Positions 7,970-15,258 of a DNA stretch of 16,267 nucleotides are shown here, piece after piece. The notes beneath the pieces are model-generated. The model was not told the DNA's origin, did not search any database, and was given only the letters and a program-made list of their open reading frames with translations. Where the stretch lies: contig CAYURR010000054.1 in NCBI GenBank assembly GCA_964446745.1, positions 1 through 16,267 on the forward strand, given 5' to 3'. The translations under genes were made by a program, and so were the position numbers. This DNA comes from CAYURR01 sp964446745 (GTDB taxonomy: Bacteria; Bacillota; Clostridia; Lachnospirales; WQUN01). Positions within the stretch are counted from its first letter, which is position 1; the number at the start of each line of letters is the position of its first letter.

Positions 7970-8031
7970 AAAAAGACAAACCTATCCATAATTATTCATA
8001 ATGACTACAAATAATAAAGGTTTGTCTTTTT
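7970..8031 (-). terminator. Terminator-like inverted repeat downstream of tRNA-Leu
   Basis: The arms 7970-7983 and 8018-8031 are a perfect 14-bp inverted repeat (AAAAAGACAAACCT), with a 34-base AT-rich loop that can form an inner stem of its own. Read on the minus strand, the tRNA transcript reaches this hairpin and then a CTTTTTGTTT tract, which fits factor-independent termination. The A-tract on the other side makes it symmetrical. The loop is longer than usual. Confidence 0.62.
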
Positions 8032-8046
8032 ATATACAGTTCTTTC

Positions 8047-8130
8047 TGCGGATGACAGGACTTGAACCTGCACAGAGTTGCCTCCATAAGAACCTGAATC
8101 TTACGTGTCTGCCAATTCCACCACATCCGC
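8047..8130 (-). tRNA. tRNA-Leu (anticodon CAG)
   Basis: Read on the minus strand, a perfect 7-bp acceptor stem (GCGGATG with CATCCGC) closes the gene, with discriminator A at 8047. The anticodon stem TAAGA/TCTTA encloses the loop TTCAGGT, giving anticodon CAG, which reads CUG leucine codons. A long variable arm (GGAG..CTCT) marks a class II tRNA, and the T arm has TTCAAGT. CCA is not encoded and must be added after transcription. A consensus promoter lies just upstream. Its 3' end faces the AT-rich HD gene pair, a usual place for integrations, but I found no second copy of the tRNA end to act as an attachment site. Confidence 0.95.
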
Positions 8131-8148
8131 GTGTTGTCCACGGGCAAT

Positions 8149-8177
8149 AGTATACTCATAACACAATCACCTGTCAA
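8149..8177 (-). promoter_or_regulatory. SigA promoter of tRNA-Leu
   Basis: On the minus strand a perfect TTGACA (8172-8177) and TATACT (8149-8154) are separated by 17 bases. Transcription would begin about a dozen bases before the mature tRNA 5' end at 8130. It is close to consensus, as expected for a stable RNA gene, and is divergent from the HD-GYP promoter. Confidence 0.88.
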
Positions 8178-8216
8178 GTTTCTTGATAATCTTCTTTTGA
8201 ACAAATCTAAAAAGTA

Positions 8217-8245
8217 TTGCAAAACGGGCGTATGTGGGGTATGAT
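8217..8245 (+). promoter_or_regulatory. SigA promoter of the HD-GYP/mltG operon
   Basis: TTGCAA (8217-8222) and TATGAT (8240-8245) have a 17-base spacer. The predicted transcript start near 8252 rules out translation from the GTG at 8234 and supports the TTG start at 8276. Confidence 0.75.
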
Positions 8246-8275
8246 AGCCTCAGCATCACTATGGGAGGTGTAGAT

Positions 8276-9379
8276 TTGATCTATGTGAAGGTAGGCCAGC
8301 TAAAACCCGGAATGGTCCTGGCAAAAAGCGTGCTGTCAAACATTAACTACATATCCTTGATAGCTAGGGGTCAGGTTTTAACTGAATCGATTATCAAGCG
8401 TTTAGATCAATACCATCTGCCCGGTGTCTATATAGAGAGCGAGCTCAGCAACGATATAGTTGACGAAGAGTTTTTCTCACCGGTTTACAAGCGTGAGATC
8501 ATGCAGACCGTAAAGAATTGTTTTACCGATTTCCAGCAAAACAGGAACATTTCCCCTGCCCTGCTAAAGGAATTTAGCGGCTTGGCAGAGAGCCTTATAT
8601 TAAATATATTGGAAAACAAGGACCACCTTTTAAATATTATGGAGCTCAAGGATTACGACTCCTACATATTCACACATTGTTTATATGTCGCGATATTGAA
8701 TGTCTTGACCGGTGCGAAGCTAAAGCTCAATAACCGGGCGTTGCAGGATCTCGCACTCTGCGGCCTGCTACACGATGTCGGTAAGCTCGATATCGATCCG
8801 GACATCTACAACAAAACAGGCCAGCTGACTGAAGAGGAGCGCAAGGAGGTGCAGATGCACCCGGTGTATTCGTACAACCGCCTCAAGGATAGCGCCTCGA
8901 AGCCCAAGCTTTCCATACTCAAGGGCATACTCTATCATCACGAGCGCGTGGACGGCAACGGATATCCGAGCGGCCTTTCGGGCGATGACATCCCGATCTA
9001 CGCACGCATAACAGCCGTCTCGGACGTATATGACTCCCTGACATCCAACCTACGCTATCGCCATGCCTGCATGACCCACGAGGCTATCGAGTACATAATG
9101 GGCTGTGGTGGTACGCACTTTGATCTGCCTGTTATGAAGGCGTTTCTAAAGACTGTTACGGCATACGCACCGGGTATGGTCGTGAGCCTGTCAGACGGCA
9201 GTATCGGTGTCGTGGTCAAGAACAACCCCGAGAACACGTTAAGGCCGCGCGTTCGCTTGATTTCACCGGAGAGCGCATTAGGCCAGACTATAGACCTATA
9301 TTCGGATAACAAGTATTACAACATCACGGTCAGGGGCACATTGGACGAAAAGCACCCGATCCCTTCCGTTCTGGGCTAA
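8276..9379 (+). CDS. HD-GYP domain protein, probable cyclic di-GMP phosphodiesterase
   Basis: HD-GYP enzymes hydrolyse cyclic di-GMP to pGpG or GMP. In 367 residues I see an N-terminal region (1-125) with VGQLKPGMVLAKSV (6-19), which commonly precedes this domain, then H134, LLHDVGKLDI (164-173), MHP at 194-196, HHERVDGNGYPSGLSG (221-236) and VSDVYDSLTS (248-257). All signature residues are present, so activity is expected. The C-terminal stretch 298-340 (APGMVVSLSDGSIGVVV) resembles a small beta domain seen in related proteins. The start is a TTG: GGGAGG (8263-8268) lies seven bases upstream, and the GTG at 8234 lies before the predicted transcript start. With the nearby GGDEF protein it could form a local synthesis/breakdown pair. 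mltG follows after 36 bases. Confidence 0.9.
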   Translation: MIYVKVGQLKPGMVLAKSVLSNINYISLIARGQVLTESIIKRLDQYHLPGVYIESELSNDIVDEEFFSPVYKREIMQTVKNCFTDFQQNRNISPALLKEFSGLAESLILNILENKDHLLNIMELKDYDSYIFTHCLYVAILNVLTGAKLKLNNRALQDLALCGLLHDVGKLDIDPDIYNKTGQLTEEERKEVQMHPVYSYNRLKDSASKPKLSILKGILYHHERVDGNGYPSGLSGDDIPIYARITAVSDVYDSLTSNLRYRHACMTHEAIEYIMGCGGTHFDLPVMKAFLKTVTAYAPGMVVSLSDGSIGVVVKNNPENTLRPRVRLISPESALGQTIDLYSDNKYYNITVRGTLDEKHPIPSVLG

Positions 9380-9415
9380 AATGTATCGATACCATGCCTG
9401 ATACCGGAGGTTAAA

Positions 9416-10507
9416 ATGAACAGCAACAATCTATTGGATTTTCTACGCGGAACCGTATTCTTTGTGCTCAATATCGTATTGAGTGTGGTTATATTGGGTT
9501 TAACCGTGTATTTTATCGTTTTCTATACAGGCAAGGCCTACGACTACGGTCAAAAGCTCGCGCTCGAGATGTATGAGGAAAAACCCGATGAATCGGTCGA
9601 GGTCACGATACCCGAGGATGCCACGATCGATGAGGTCGCGTCTCTGCTCGAAAAAGAAGGCATCATCGCAAACGCGTTATTGTACCGAGTTGAGAATATG
9701 CTCAAGGGCAGCGCGGGTAATTATACGGGCGGCACGTTCACGTTAAATATGAATATGGATGCGTCCGAGATCAACTCCGCGCTCAGGCAGACCGATACCG
9801 TCCAGCAGTCCGATATCAAGATCACGATACGTGAGGGCTTTTCGGTCAGAAATATCGCGGATTATTTGGAGAGCAACGAGATCGTCAGCGCCGAGGAATT
9901 CATCAAGGCCTGCAACGAAAATGATTTCGACTTTGATTTTCTCCGTGACATACCCGATCGCGAGAACAGACTCGAGGGTTACTTGTTCCCGGACACCTAT
10001 TTTCTGCCCGCGAACCCCACACCGAATATCATAATCAACAAGATGCTCGCGCGCTTTGAACAGATATACGTAGACAAGTACGGCGACAAGGCCAAGGAGC
10101 TCGGCCTTACGATGGACGAGGTCGTTACAATAGCCTCGATCATCGAGAAAGAGATACGCGTGCCCGAGGAGCGCCCACTTTGCGCAGAGGTTATTTATAA
10201 CCGCTTAGATACCGGTATGAACCTACAGATGTGCTCGACAGTGTTGTATGTGCTCGGTATTCGAAAGGACAGGCTTACGGACGCTGACCTCGCGACACCG
10301 TCACCGTATAACACATATTTAAACAACGGCCTGCCGATAGGCCCGATAGCAAATCCGGGTGAGGCCTGCATCAGGGCCGCATTGGAACCCGGCACAGGTG
10401 ATCTGCTGTACTTTGTCGTCAAGGACGAGGAAACCGGCGAGCATGTCTTTACCGACAAGTACGAGGAATTTGAAGCCGCCAAGATACAATACAAGCAGAA
10501 ATATTAA
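9416..10507 (+). CDS. mltG: Endolytic murein transglycosylase MltG (YceG-like)
   Basis: MltG cleaves nascent glycan strands at the outer face of the membrane and so sets their length. The 363-residue protein has a cytoplasmic tip, one transmembrane helix (about 13-37), a LysM-like region (about 62-125) and the YceG catalytic domain (about 135-360). The catalytic glutamate is E244 in ASIIEKEIRVPEER, matching E218 of the E. coli enzyme. Other family motifs are EGYLFPDTYF (187-196), EVIYNRL (258-264) and GLPIGPIANPG (305-315). At 270-277 it reads LQMCSTVL, where most homologues have an Asp before the Thr; whether this matters is unknown. CGGAGG lies five bases before the ATG. It heads the usual Firmicutes order mltG, O-methyltransferase, U32. 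Confidence 0.94.
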   Translation: MNSNNLLDFLRGTVFFVLNIVLSVVILGLTVYFIVFYTGKAYDYGQKLALEMYEEKPDESVEVTIPEDATIDEVASLLEKEGIIANALLYRVENMLKGSAGNYTGGTFTLNMNMDASEINSALRQTDTVQQSDIKITIREGFSVRNIADYLESNEIVSAEEFIKACNENDFDFDFLRDIPDRENRLEGYLFPDTYFLPANPTPNIIINKMLARFEQIYVDKYGDKAKELGLTMDEVVTIASIIEKEIRVPEERPLCAEVIYNRLDTGMNLQMCSTVLYVLGIRKDRLTDADLATPSPYNTYLNNGLPIGPIANPGEACIRAALEPGTGDLLYFVVKDEETGEHVFTDKYEEFEAAKIQYKQKY

Positions 10508-10531
10508 TCATATGGACAAGATAAATATAAG

Positions 10532-11170
10532 ATGAATATAGATAACAGAGATTTATTTGACGGGCCACTCGGGGATGTGCAGCGTGAGTGTTTAGCCGAG
10601 GGTGTCCCCTCACTTACGCCCGAAGAAGCGCGCCTTCTGCACGTGCTTTTGACCCTCAAAAAGCCCAAGTTTGCGCTCGAGATCGGATGCGCCTATGGCT
10701 TTTCTGCCGGACTTATCGCATCCGCGTTAGCACCTGGGGGACATTTGACCACGATCGATCGCTACCCGCTGATGATTGAACGCGCGAGACACAACTTTAA
10801 TCGCATGGAGATCGAGGATATCGTTACGCTGCTCGAGGGTGACGCGTTGGATATACTGCCGACATTGACCACGACATACGACTTTATATTATTGGATGCC
10901 GCGAAGGCTCAGTACCCGGTGTTCCTGCCGCATATACTGCGGCTTTTAAAGGACGGTGGACTGCTCGTGGCCGACGATGTATTGCAATACGGCATGCTCG
11001 ACGGGGACAGGCTCTCGGTGCCACGCAGGAACCGCACACTCTATACGCGCATGAACGCGTTTTTAAATGAAATACGCACAAACCCGCAGCTGAGTACCTC
11101 TATCCTACCGATAGGCTCCGGTGTAGCGATTTGTGTAAAGAATTCGAATTACGGAGGCAAGCTTGAATAA
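10532..11170 (+). CDS. trmR: SAM-dependent O-methyltransferase, TrmR-like (tRNA ho5U34)
   Basis: A class I SAM methyltransferase of the O-methyltransferase family 3 type, 212 residues. The SAM-binding motif I is ALEIGCAYGFSAGL (48-61), with an acidic residue after strand 2 at D76 (TTIDRY). LLDAAK (120-125) and VADDV (146-150) supply the metal-binding acids D122, D148 and D149. In Bacillus subtilis the gene in this position, between mltG and the U32 genes, is trmR (yrrM), which methylates 5-hydroxyuridine at the tRNA wobble position to 5-methoxyuridine; the symbol here rests on family plus gene order. No good ribosome binding site precedes the ATG, which lies 24 bases after mltG, so coupled translation is likely. 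The end overlaps the next gene by 8 bases. Confidence 0.83.
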   Translation: MNIDNRDLFDGPLGDVQRECLAEGVPSLTPEEARLLHVLLTLKKPKFALEIGCAYGFSAGLIASALAPGGHLTTIDRYPLMIERARHNFNRMEIEDIVTLLEGDALDILPTLTTTYDFILLDAAKAQYPVFLPHILRLLKDGGLLVADDVLQYGMLDGDRLSVPRRNRTLYTRMNAFLNEIRTNPQLSTSILPIGSGVAICVKNSNYGGKLE

Positions 11171-12428
11171 ACCCGAACTACTCGCTCCGGCGGGTGATAT
11201 GGAGAAATTAAAGATAGCATTGGCATTCGGTGCCGATGCTATTTATTTAGGCGGCAGACAATATGGTCTGCGCGCAGGCTCAAAGAATTTTGATATGACG
11301 GAGCTGTCGGACGCTATTTCTTACGCGCACCGAAACAACGCAAAGGCATATGTAACCGTGAACATCTTCGCACACAATGCGGACCTTTGCGGCTTACCCG
11401 AATATATCGCGGCCATTGATCAGGCCGGCGCCGACGCGGTGATTGTTTCAGACCCCGGCGTGTTTGCCACCGCACGTCAGGCCGCACCGAATTTGGAAAT
11501 ACACATCAGCACACAGGCCAATACGACGAATTACGCGTCTGTGCGCTTTTGGCGCGATTTGGGCGCAGAGCGCGTGATACTTGCGCGGGAGCTGTCTCTC
11601 AGCGAGATAGCAGAGATCCGGCAAGAGATTGGCCCGGATTTTTGTTTAGAGGCTTTTGTGCATGGTGCGATGTGCATGTCCTATTCGGGACGTTGCATGC
11701 TCAGCAAGGTCATGACCGGTCGCGACGCAAACGCGGGCTCATGCGCGCATCCGTGCCGCTACAAATACGCCGTGATGGAAGAAACCCGCCCGGGTACATT
11801 TTATCCGGTGGATATGGACGAACGCGGCACCTATATATTTAACTCAAAGGATTTGTGCATGGTTGATCATATACCGGAGCTAATCGAATCCGGGATAAAT
11901 AGCTTTAAGATAGAGGGCCGCATGAAGACCGCGCTCTATGTCGGCACGACCGTGAATGCGTACCGCCGTGCGATAGACGATTACTTCGCAGACCCCGAGA
12001 AATATTACGCCAACATCCCGCTGTACGTTGGCGAGCTTTCCAAGGTCAGCCACCGCGAGTATTCGACAGGGCTGTATATACAGGATGACGGTACGAAAAA
12101 TCGTGAGGCCAATATCGACACCACACATGGCGGCTATTTCAAGGACTATGAGTTCATCGGCATCGTGCGTGCATATGATCCTGAGACCGGGATCGCAACA
12201 TTGGAACAGCGCGGTAAGTTTTCGGTCGGGGATACGATAGAATTCCTGCGTACAGGTACCGATGAACCCACGAGCTTTTCAATGTCTGTAGAGGGTATGT
12301 ACGATCAGCACATGATGTCAATCTCTTCCGCGCCGCACGCACAGATGATGGTCAAACTCCATGTGCCCTACCCTGTCAATACCTCCGATTTGATCAGGCG
12401 GCAACTTTGCATAAAGAATCCTTCATAA
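11163..12428 (+). CDS. U32 family protein, TrhP-like (tRNA U34 hydroxylation)
   Basis: This 421-residue U32 protein begins with the family start PELLAPAGDMEKLKIAL and carries the signature EAFVHGAMCMSYSGRCMLS (163-181). Cysteines at 171, 178, 194, 198 and 232 include the likely ligands of the iron-sulfur cluster found in characterised U32 proteins. U32 proteins were long called peptidases, but TrhP (YrrN/YrrO in Bacillus) takes part in prephenate-dependent hydroxylation of tRNA U34, the step before TrmR. The position directly after trmR fits this role. Bacillus has two adjacent U32 genes; here there is one. The start is a TTG with GGAGG (11153-11157) five bases upstream, overlapping the trmR end. 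No hairpin terminator is visible before the marR promoter. Confidence 0.86.
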   Translation: MNKPELLAPAGDMEKLKIALAFGADAIYLGGRQYGLRAGSKNFDMTELSDAISYAHRNNAKAYVTVNIFAHNADLCGLPEYIAAIDQAGADAVIVSDPGVFATARQAAPNLEIHISTQANTTNYASVRFWRDLGAERVILARELSLSEIAEIRQEIGPDFCLEAFVHGAMCMSYSGRCMLSKVMTGRDANAGSCAHPCRYKYAVMEETRPGTFYPVDMDERGTYIFNSKDLCMVDHIPELIESGINSFKIEGRMKTALYVGTTVNAYRRAIDDYFADPEKYYANIPLYVGELSKVSHREYSTGLYIQDDGTKNREANIDTTHGGYFKDYEFIGIVRAYDPETGIATLEQRGKFSVGDTIEFLRTGTDEPTSFSMSVEGMYDQHMMSISSAPHAQMMVKLHVPYPVNTSDLIRRQLCIKNPS

Positions 12429-12432
12429 GCTA

Positions 12433-12462
12433 TTGACAAATATTACGGCGTTATGTTTTACT
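12433..12462 (+). promoter_or_regulatory. SigA promoter of the marR-ABC operon
   Basis: A perfect TTGACA (12433-12438) and TTTACT (12457-12462, four of six matches) have an 18-base spacer. The predicted transcript start near 12469 falls inside the palindrome at 12464-12481, so a protein bound there would block the polymerase. Confidence 0.7.
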
Positions 12463-12463
12463 A

Positions 12464-12481
12464 TGATTAGAGTTCTAATCA
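12464..12481 (+). promoter_or_regulatory. Perfect palindromic operator, probable MarR binding site
   Basis: TGATTAGA and TCTAATCA are perfect 8-bp inverted arms separated by GT. The site lies immediately after the -10 box and just before the ribosome binding site of the marR-type gene. Size, symmetry and placement fit a MarR dimer site and negative autoregulation; this is inferred. Confidence 0.75.
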
Positions 12482-12510
12482 AGGAGGCTGACGCCGTTAT
12501 TTATGCGTTG

Positions 12511-12963
12511 ATGATGGAAAAGGTCGGGTGGCTGTTTTTGGAGTGGCGACGGCTCCGGCAAAAGAGGATTACGCCATACGGATTGACGATCCAGCAGTAT
12601 TCGATTCTGAGACAGCTTGCCAAAAGTGATTATTTAGCGCCGTCGGATATAGCCGAGTGGTTGCATTGCGATCGTCCGACTGCCTCGGTGATCATCAAGA
12701 ACCTTGAGAAAAAGGAATGGATAGCTCGATGTAAAGACGAGCAGAACGCAAAGCGCCATAGGATATTCATTACCGAGCAGGGCAAAGTATTACTGCAGCG
12801 TATCGTTGACGAGCTGCCCGAATCCCCAGAGCATCCATTCGACGTACTCACAGAGGAGGAATGCGCGGCCATGCTCAGCTCGCTGCGCAAGGCATGCAAG
12901 CGGATGAAGATCTTGTCCGCTGCGGATATAAACGAAGGAGAAGAACATGAAGAGAATTTTTAG
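12511..12963 (+). CDS. MarR family transcriptional regulator
   Basis: A winged-helix repressor of the MarR family, about 150 residues with this start. Visible are an N-terminal helix (VGWLFLEWRRLRQKRI), a helix-turn-helix LAPSDIAEWLHCDRPTASVI (about 46-65), the linker KNLEKKEWIAR, and the wing with DEQNAKRHRIFITEQG, the usual D-x-R-like turn. A C-terminal dimerisation helix ends in KACKRMKIL. It precedes and overlaps an amino acid ABC transporter and probably controls it through the palindrome at 12464-12481. The start is uncertain: the strong AAGGAGG (12481-12487) lies 23 bases before the ATG at 12511, longer than usual. In-frame alternatives are ATT at 12499 and TTG at 12508. The open frame back to 12433 covers the promoter and is not translated. 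Confidence 0.88.
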   Translation: MMEKVGWLFLEWRRLRQKRITPYGLTIQQYSILRQLAKSDYLAPSDIAEWLHCDRPTASVIIKNLEKKEWIARCKDEQNAKRHRIFITEQGKVLLQRIVDELPESPEHPFDVLTEEECAAMLSSLRKACKRMKILSAADINEGEEHEENF

Positions 12964-13774
12964 TTTATTTGTTACAGCAATTGTATTGTTTACGTGTGTG
13001 TCATGCAGATCCGTCGGTGCAAAAATCGGCAGCAAGCCAGCCGGTAATGTCCAACCGCTGCGCGTGGCTATGGAGCTTGCATACCCGCCGTTTGAAACCA
13101 AGGATGCGGACGGCAACCCGGCCGGTGTCAGCGTGGACTTTGCAAAGGCATTCGGCGAGTCTATCGGGCGTGAGGTTGTGATCGAGAACACGGCGTGGGA
13201 CGGCTTGATCCCGTCTTTGCAGACAGGCAAGGCAGACATGATCGTTTCGTCTATGACGATCACCGAGAGCCGCAAAGAGACCGTAGACTTTTCAAAGCCC
13301 TATGCGAATTCACTCTTGGCGATACTCGCGAATAAGAATTCCGGTATCAAGTCCGTCGACGACTTGAATCAAGCCGGTAAAAAGATTGCGGTCAAGATCG
13401 GCTCGACCGGCTTTCTGTATGCAACCGAAAATCTAAAGAACGCCGAGATCATTTCCTTGCCTGATGAGAGCGCATGTGTGACCGAGGTTTCTCAGGGCAA
13501 GGCCGACGGATTTTTGTACGATCAGCTTACAATCTACCGCAACAATCAACAAAACCCCGACACCACAGACGCGATCTTTATCCCGTTTCAGGATGTAGAA
13601 TACTGGGGCGCGGCAGTCAAGAAGGATAATACGGAGCTTTTAGATCAGCTAAACGCATTCATAGACACATACAAATCGGAGGGTGGGTTTGACAAACTAA
13701 CCCAGAAGCACCTCGCCGAGGAAAAGAAGGCGTTCGACGAACTCGGCTTCGTCTGGTTCTTTGATATAAAGTAG
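12947..13774 (+). CDS. Polar amino acid ABC transporter, substrate-binding protein
   Basis: An extracytoplasmic binding protein of the family 3 type (SBP_bac_3), 275 residues. The N-terminus is a signal sequence (MKRIFSLFVTAIVLFTC) with cysteines at 17 and 20; C20 in CVSC is the likely lipid-anchored residue, although the lipobox is imperfect. The ligand-binding framework is clear: LRVAMELAYPPFE (about 38-50), FAKAFGESIGREV, SSMTITESRKETVDFSKPY (about 100-118), where the Arg normally holds the substrate alpha-carboxylate, and GKADGFLYDQ, whose Asp normally holds the amino group. A polar amino acid is therefore the likely ligand; which one cannot be told. AAGGAG (12935-12940) lies six bases before the ATG, and the gene overlaps marR by 17 bases. 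It feeds the permease and ATPase downstream. Confidence 0.92.
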   Translation: MKRIFSLFVTAIVLFTCVSCRSVGAKIGSKPAGNVQPLRVAMELAYPPFETKDADGNPAGVSVDFAKAFGESIGREVVIENTAWDGLIPSLQTGKADMIVSSMTITESRKETVDFSKPYANSLLAILANKNSGIKSVDDLNQAGKKIAVKIGSTGFLYATENLKNAEIISLPDESACVTEVSQGKADGFLYDQLTIYRNNQQNPDTTDAIFIPFQDVEYWGAAVKKDNTELLDQLNAFIDTYKSEGGFDKLTQKHLAEEKKAFDELGFVWFFDIK

Positions 13775-13775
13775 T

Positions 13776-14534
13776 ATGAAAACCGATCAGCCGCTCAAGG
13801 CGGCACTCAACATTTTGTTATTAGCCCTGGTAGTCGCCTTTGGGCTCTGGCTCTCACTGTCACGCATCGGCGTCACGTTCGATTTTTCGTTCATATCGCC
13901 GTTACGTACACGTATTTTGCAAGGCTTCATGATGACCGTGAGGTTGAGTATTTGCAGCCTGATCCTGAGCCTCGTGCTCGGGATTTTGGCTGCGTATCTG
14001 CAAAACGCAAACCTTCTATTCCTGCGCTATGCGTCCGCACTCTATGTAAAATTCATTCGTGGCACTCCTTTAATCATGCAGATATATCTGTTTTACTACA
14101 TCGTGGGTACGGCTGTGGGCATACAGAACCGTTTCCTGTCCGGCGTGATCATCCTGTCCGTGTTTGAGGGCGCATATATCACCGAGATCATACGCGGCAG
14201 CTTGCTGTCGATCGACAAGACTCAGTTTGAGGCCGCGATGGCGGTCGGCTTCACAAAAACACAGACACTCACAAACGTGATCCTACCACAACTCGTTGCG
14301 CGTACATTACCAGCCTTGACAGGGCAGTTCGCATCAATCATCAAGGACTCCTCCCTGCTGTCCGTGATCTCCGTGATCGAACTCACGCAGACCATGCGCG
14401 AGATCAGCGCGATGAACTTCAAGCTGTTTGAGAGCTATATCTTCTTGGGGCTTTTGTACTTACTGCTGACGCTGCCTATCTCGTTTGTGAGCGCTCGATT
14501 GGAGAGGAGGTTTGCGTTTGAAAATCGAGGTTAA
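13776..14534 (+). CDS. Polar amino acid ABC transporter, permease
   Basis: A membrane permease of the His/Glu/Gln/Arg/opine type, 252 residues. Hydrophobic segments lie at about 10-30, 50-75, 85-105, 110-130, 185-205 and 215-240. The cytoplasmic coupling loop that contacts the ATPase is EAAMAVGFTKTQTLTNVILPQ-like, beginning near residue 150. RGTPLIMQIYLFYY (about 95-108) is characteristic of amino acid permeases. The ATG follows the binding-protein stop by one base and has no clear ribosome binding site, so translation is probably coupled. Only one permease gene is present, so the channel is probably a homodimer. The end overlaps the ATPase gene by 17 bases. Confidence 0.93.
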   Translation: MKTDQPLKAALNILLLALVVAFGLWLSLSRIGVTFDFSFISPLRTRILQGFMMTVRLSICSLILSLVLGILAAYLQNANLLFLRYASALYVKFIRGTPLIMQIYLFYYIVGTAVGIQNRFLSGVIILSVFEGAYITEIIRGSLLSIDKTQFEAAMAVGFTKTQTLTNVILPQLVARTLPALTGQFASIIKDSSLLSVISVIELTQTMREISAMNFKLFESYIFLGLLYLLLTLPISFVSARLERRFAFENRG

Positions 14535-15258
14535 TGGACTATTTAAGACCTTCGACGGAGGAAAGAACACAGAGCCGCGTTATGTGCTCAGGGATGTAAG
14601 CCTCTCCGATGACATCCGCACACTCGCGATCATCGGGCCGTCCGGTGACGGAAAATCCACGTTTCTGCGTATCCTCGGCGGATTAATCAATGCGAGCGCG
14701 GGCACACTGAGTATGGGCGGCAATCCCGTCTCGGATACGGCTATGTACCGCAAATCCTTGGGGTTTGTATTTCAGCAAGGCGGCTTGTTTGCTCACATGA
14801 CCGCGCTGCAGAACATCACGGTGCCGCTGATAAAGGTTCATAACTATAAGAAAGACGACGCAGAGGCTGTCGCTGAGGGCCTGTTGAAGCGTTTCGGTTT
14901 GTTTGCGGACAAACAAAAAAGACCCCATGAATTGTCAGGGGGTCAGAAACAACGTGTTGCAATAGCGCGTGCGGTCGCTCCAAAGCCAGCCATGTTGCTA
15001 TTGGACGAGCCCACGAGCGCGCTCGATCCCGAGTATACGACCGAGGTTCTGGACATGGTCAACGAGCTTAAAAACGACGGCATGAATTTCATCATCGTCA
15101 CGCACGAGATGGGCTTTGCGCGTCACGCATGCGAAAAGGTTGCATTCCTGCACGAGGGCCGCATAAAGGAATATGGCCTGTCCGAGGATGTCTTCTCTAA
15201 CCCTAAGACAGACGAGCTAAAACGTTTCCTCGGCAAGCTGTTGGAGTGGCGGGTTTAG
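14518..15258 (+). CDS. Polar amino acid ABC transporter, ATP-binding protein
   Basis: The ATPase of the importer, 246 residues with this start. Visible are Walker A GPSGDGKST (about 41-49), the Q loop VFQQGGLFAHMT, the ABC signature LSGGQKQRVAIARA, Walker B MLLLDEPTSALDPE and the H-loop VTHEMGFARHACEKVAFLHEG, all in the expected order. The fifth Walker A position is Asp, where this family nearly always has Ser or Cys; the essential Lys and Ser are kept, so activity is still expected. I chose the TTG at 14518 because GGAGAGGAGG (14501-14510) lies seven bases upstream; the TTG at 14512 is too close. The TAG stop overlaps the stop of the convergent iolC-like gene. Confidence 0.93.
   Translation: MKIEVNGLFKTFDGGKNTEPRYVLRDVSLSDDIRTLAIIGPSGDGKSTFLRILGGLINASAGTLSMGGNPVSDTAMYRKSLGFVFQQGGLFAHMTALQNITVPLIKVHNYKKDDAEAVAEGLLKRFGLFADKQKRPHELSGGQKQRVAIARAVAPKPAMLLLDEPTSALDPEYTTEVLDMVNELKNDGMNFIIVTHEMGFARHACEKVAFLHEGRIKEYGLSEDVFSNPKTDELKRFLGKLLEWRV

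Noticed and set aside
5847..8130. Integrase-type attachment repeats from the tRNA-Leu 3' end
   Set aside because: I searched the far end of the AT-rich block for a copy of the tRNA end and found no convincing match, and there is no integrase gene in the window.
7992..8222. 76-codon open frame on the minus strand
   Set aside because: It spans tRNA-Leu, its promoter and the terminator hairpin; it is a chance frame.
8234..8275. GTG start for the HD-GYP gene
   Set aside because: It lies between the -35 and -10 boxes of the predicted promoter; TTG at 8276 has GGGAGG at the right distance.
12433..12510. TTG start for the MarR gene at 12433
   Set aside because: The TTG is part of the -35 box (TTGACA), so it is upstream of the transcript start.
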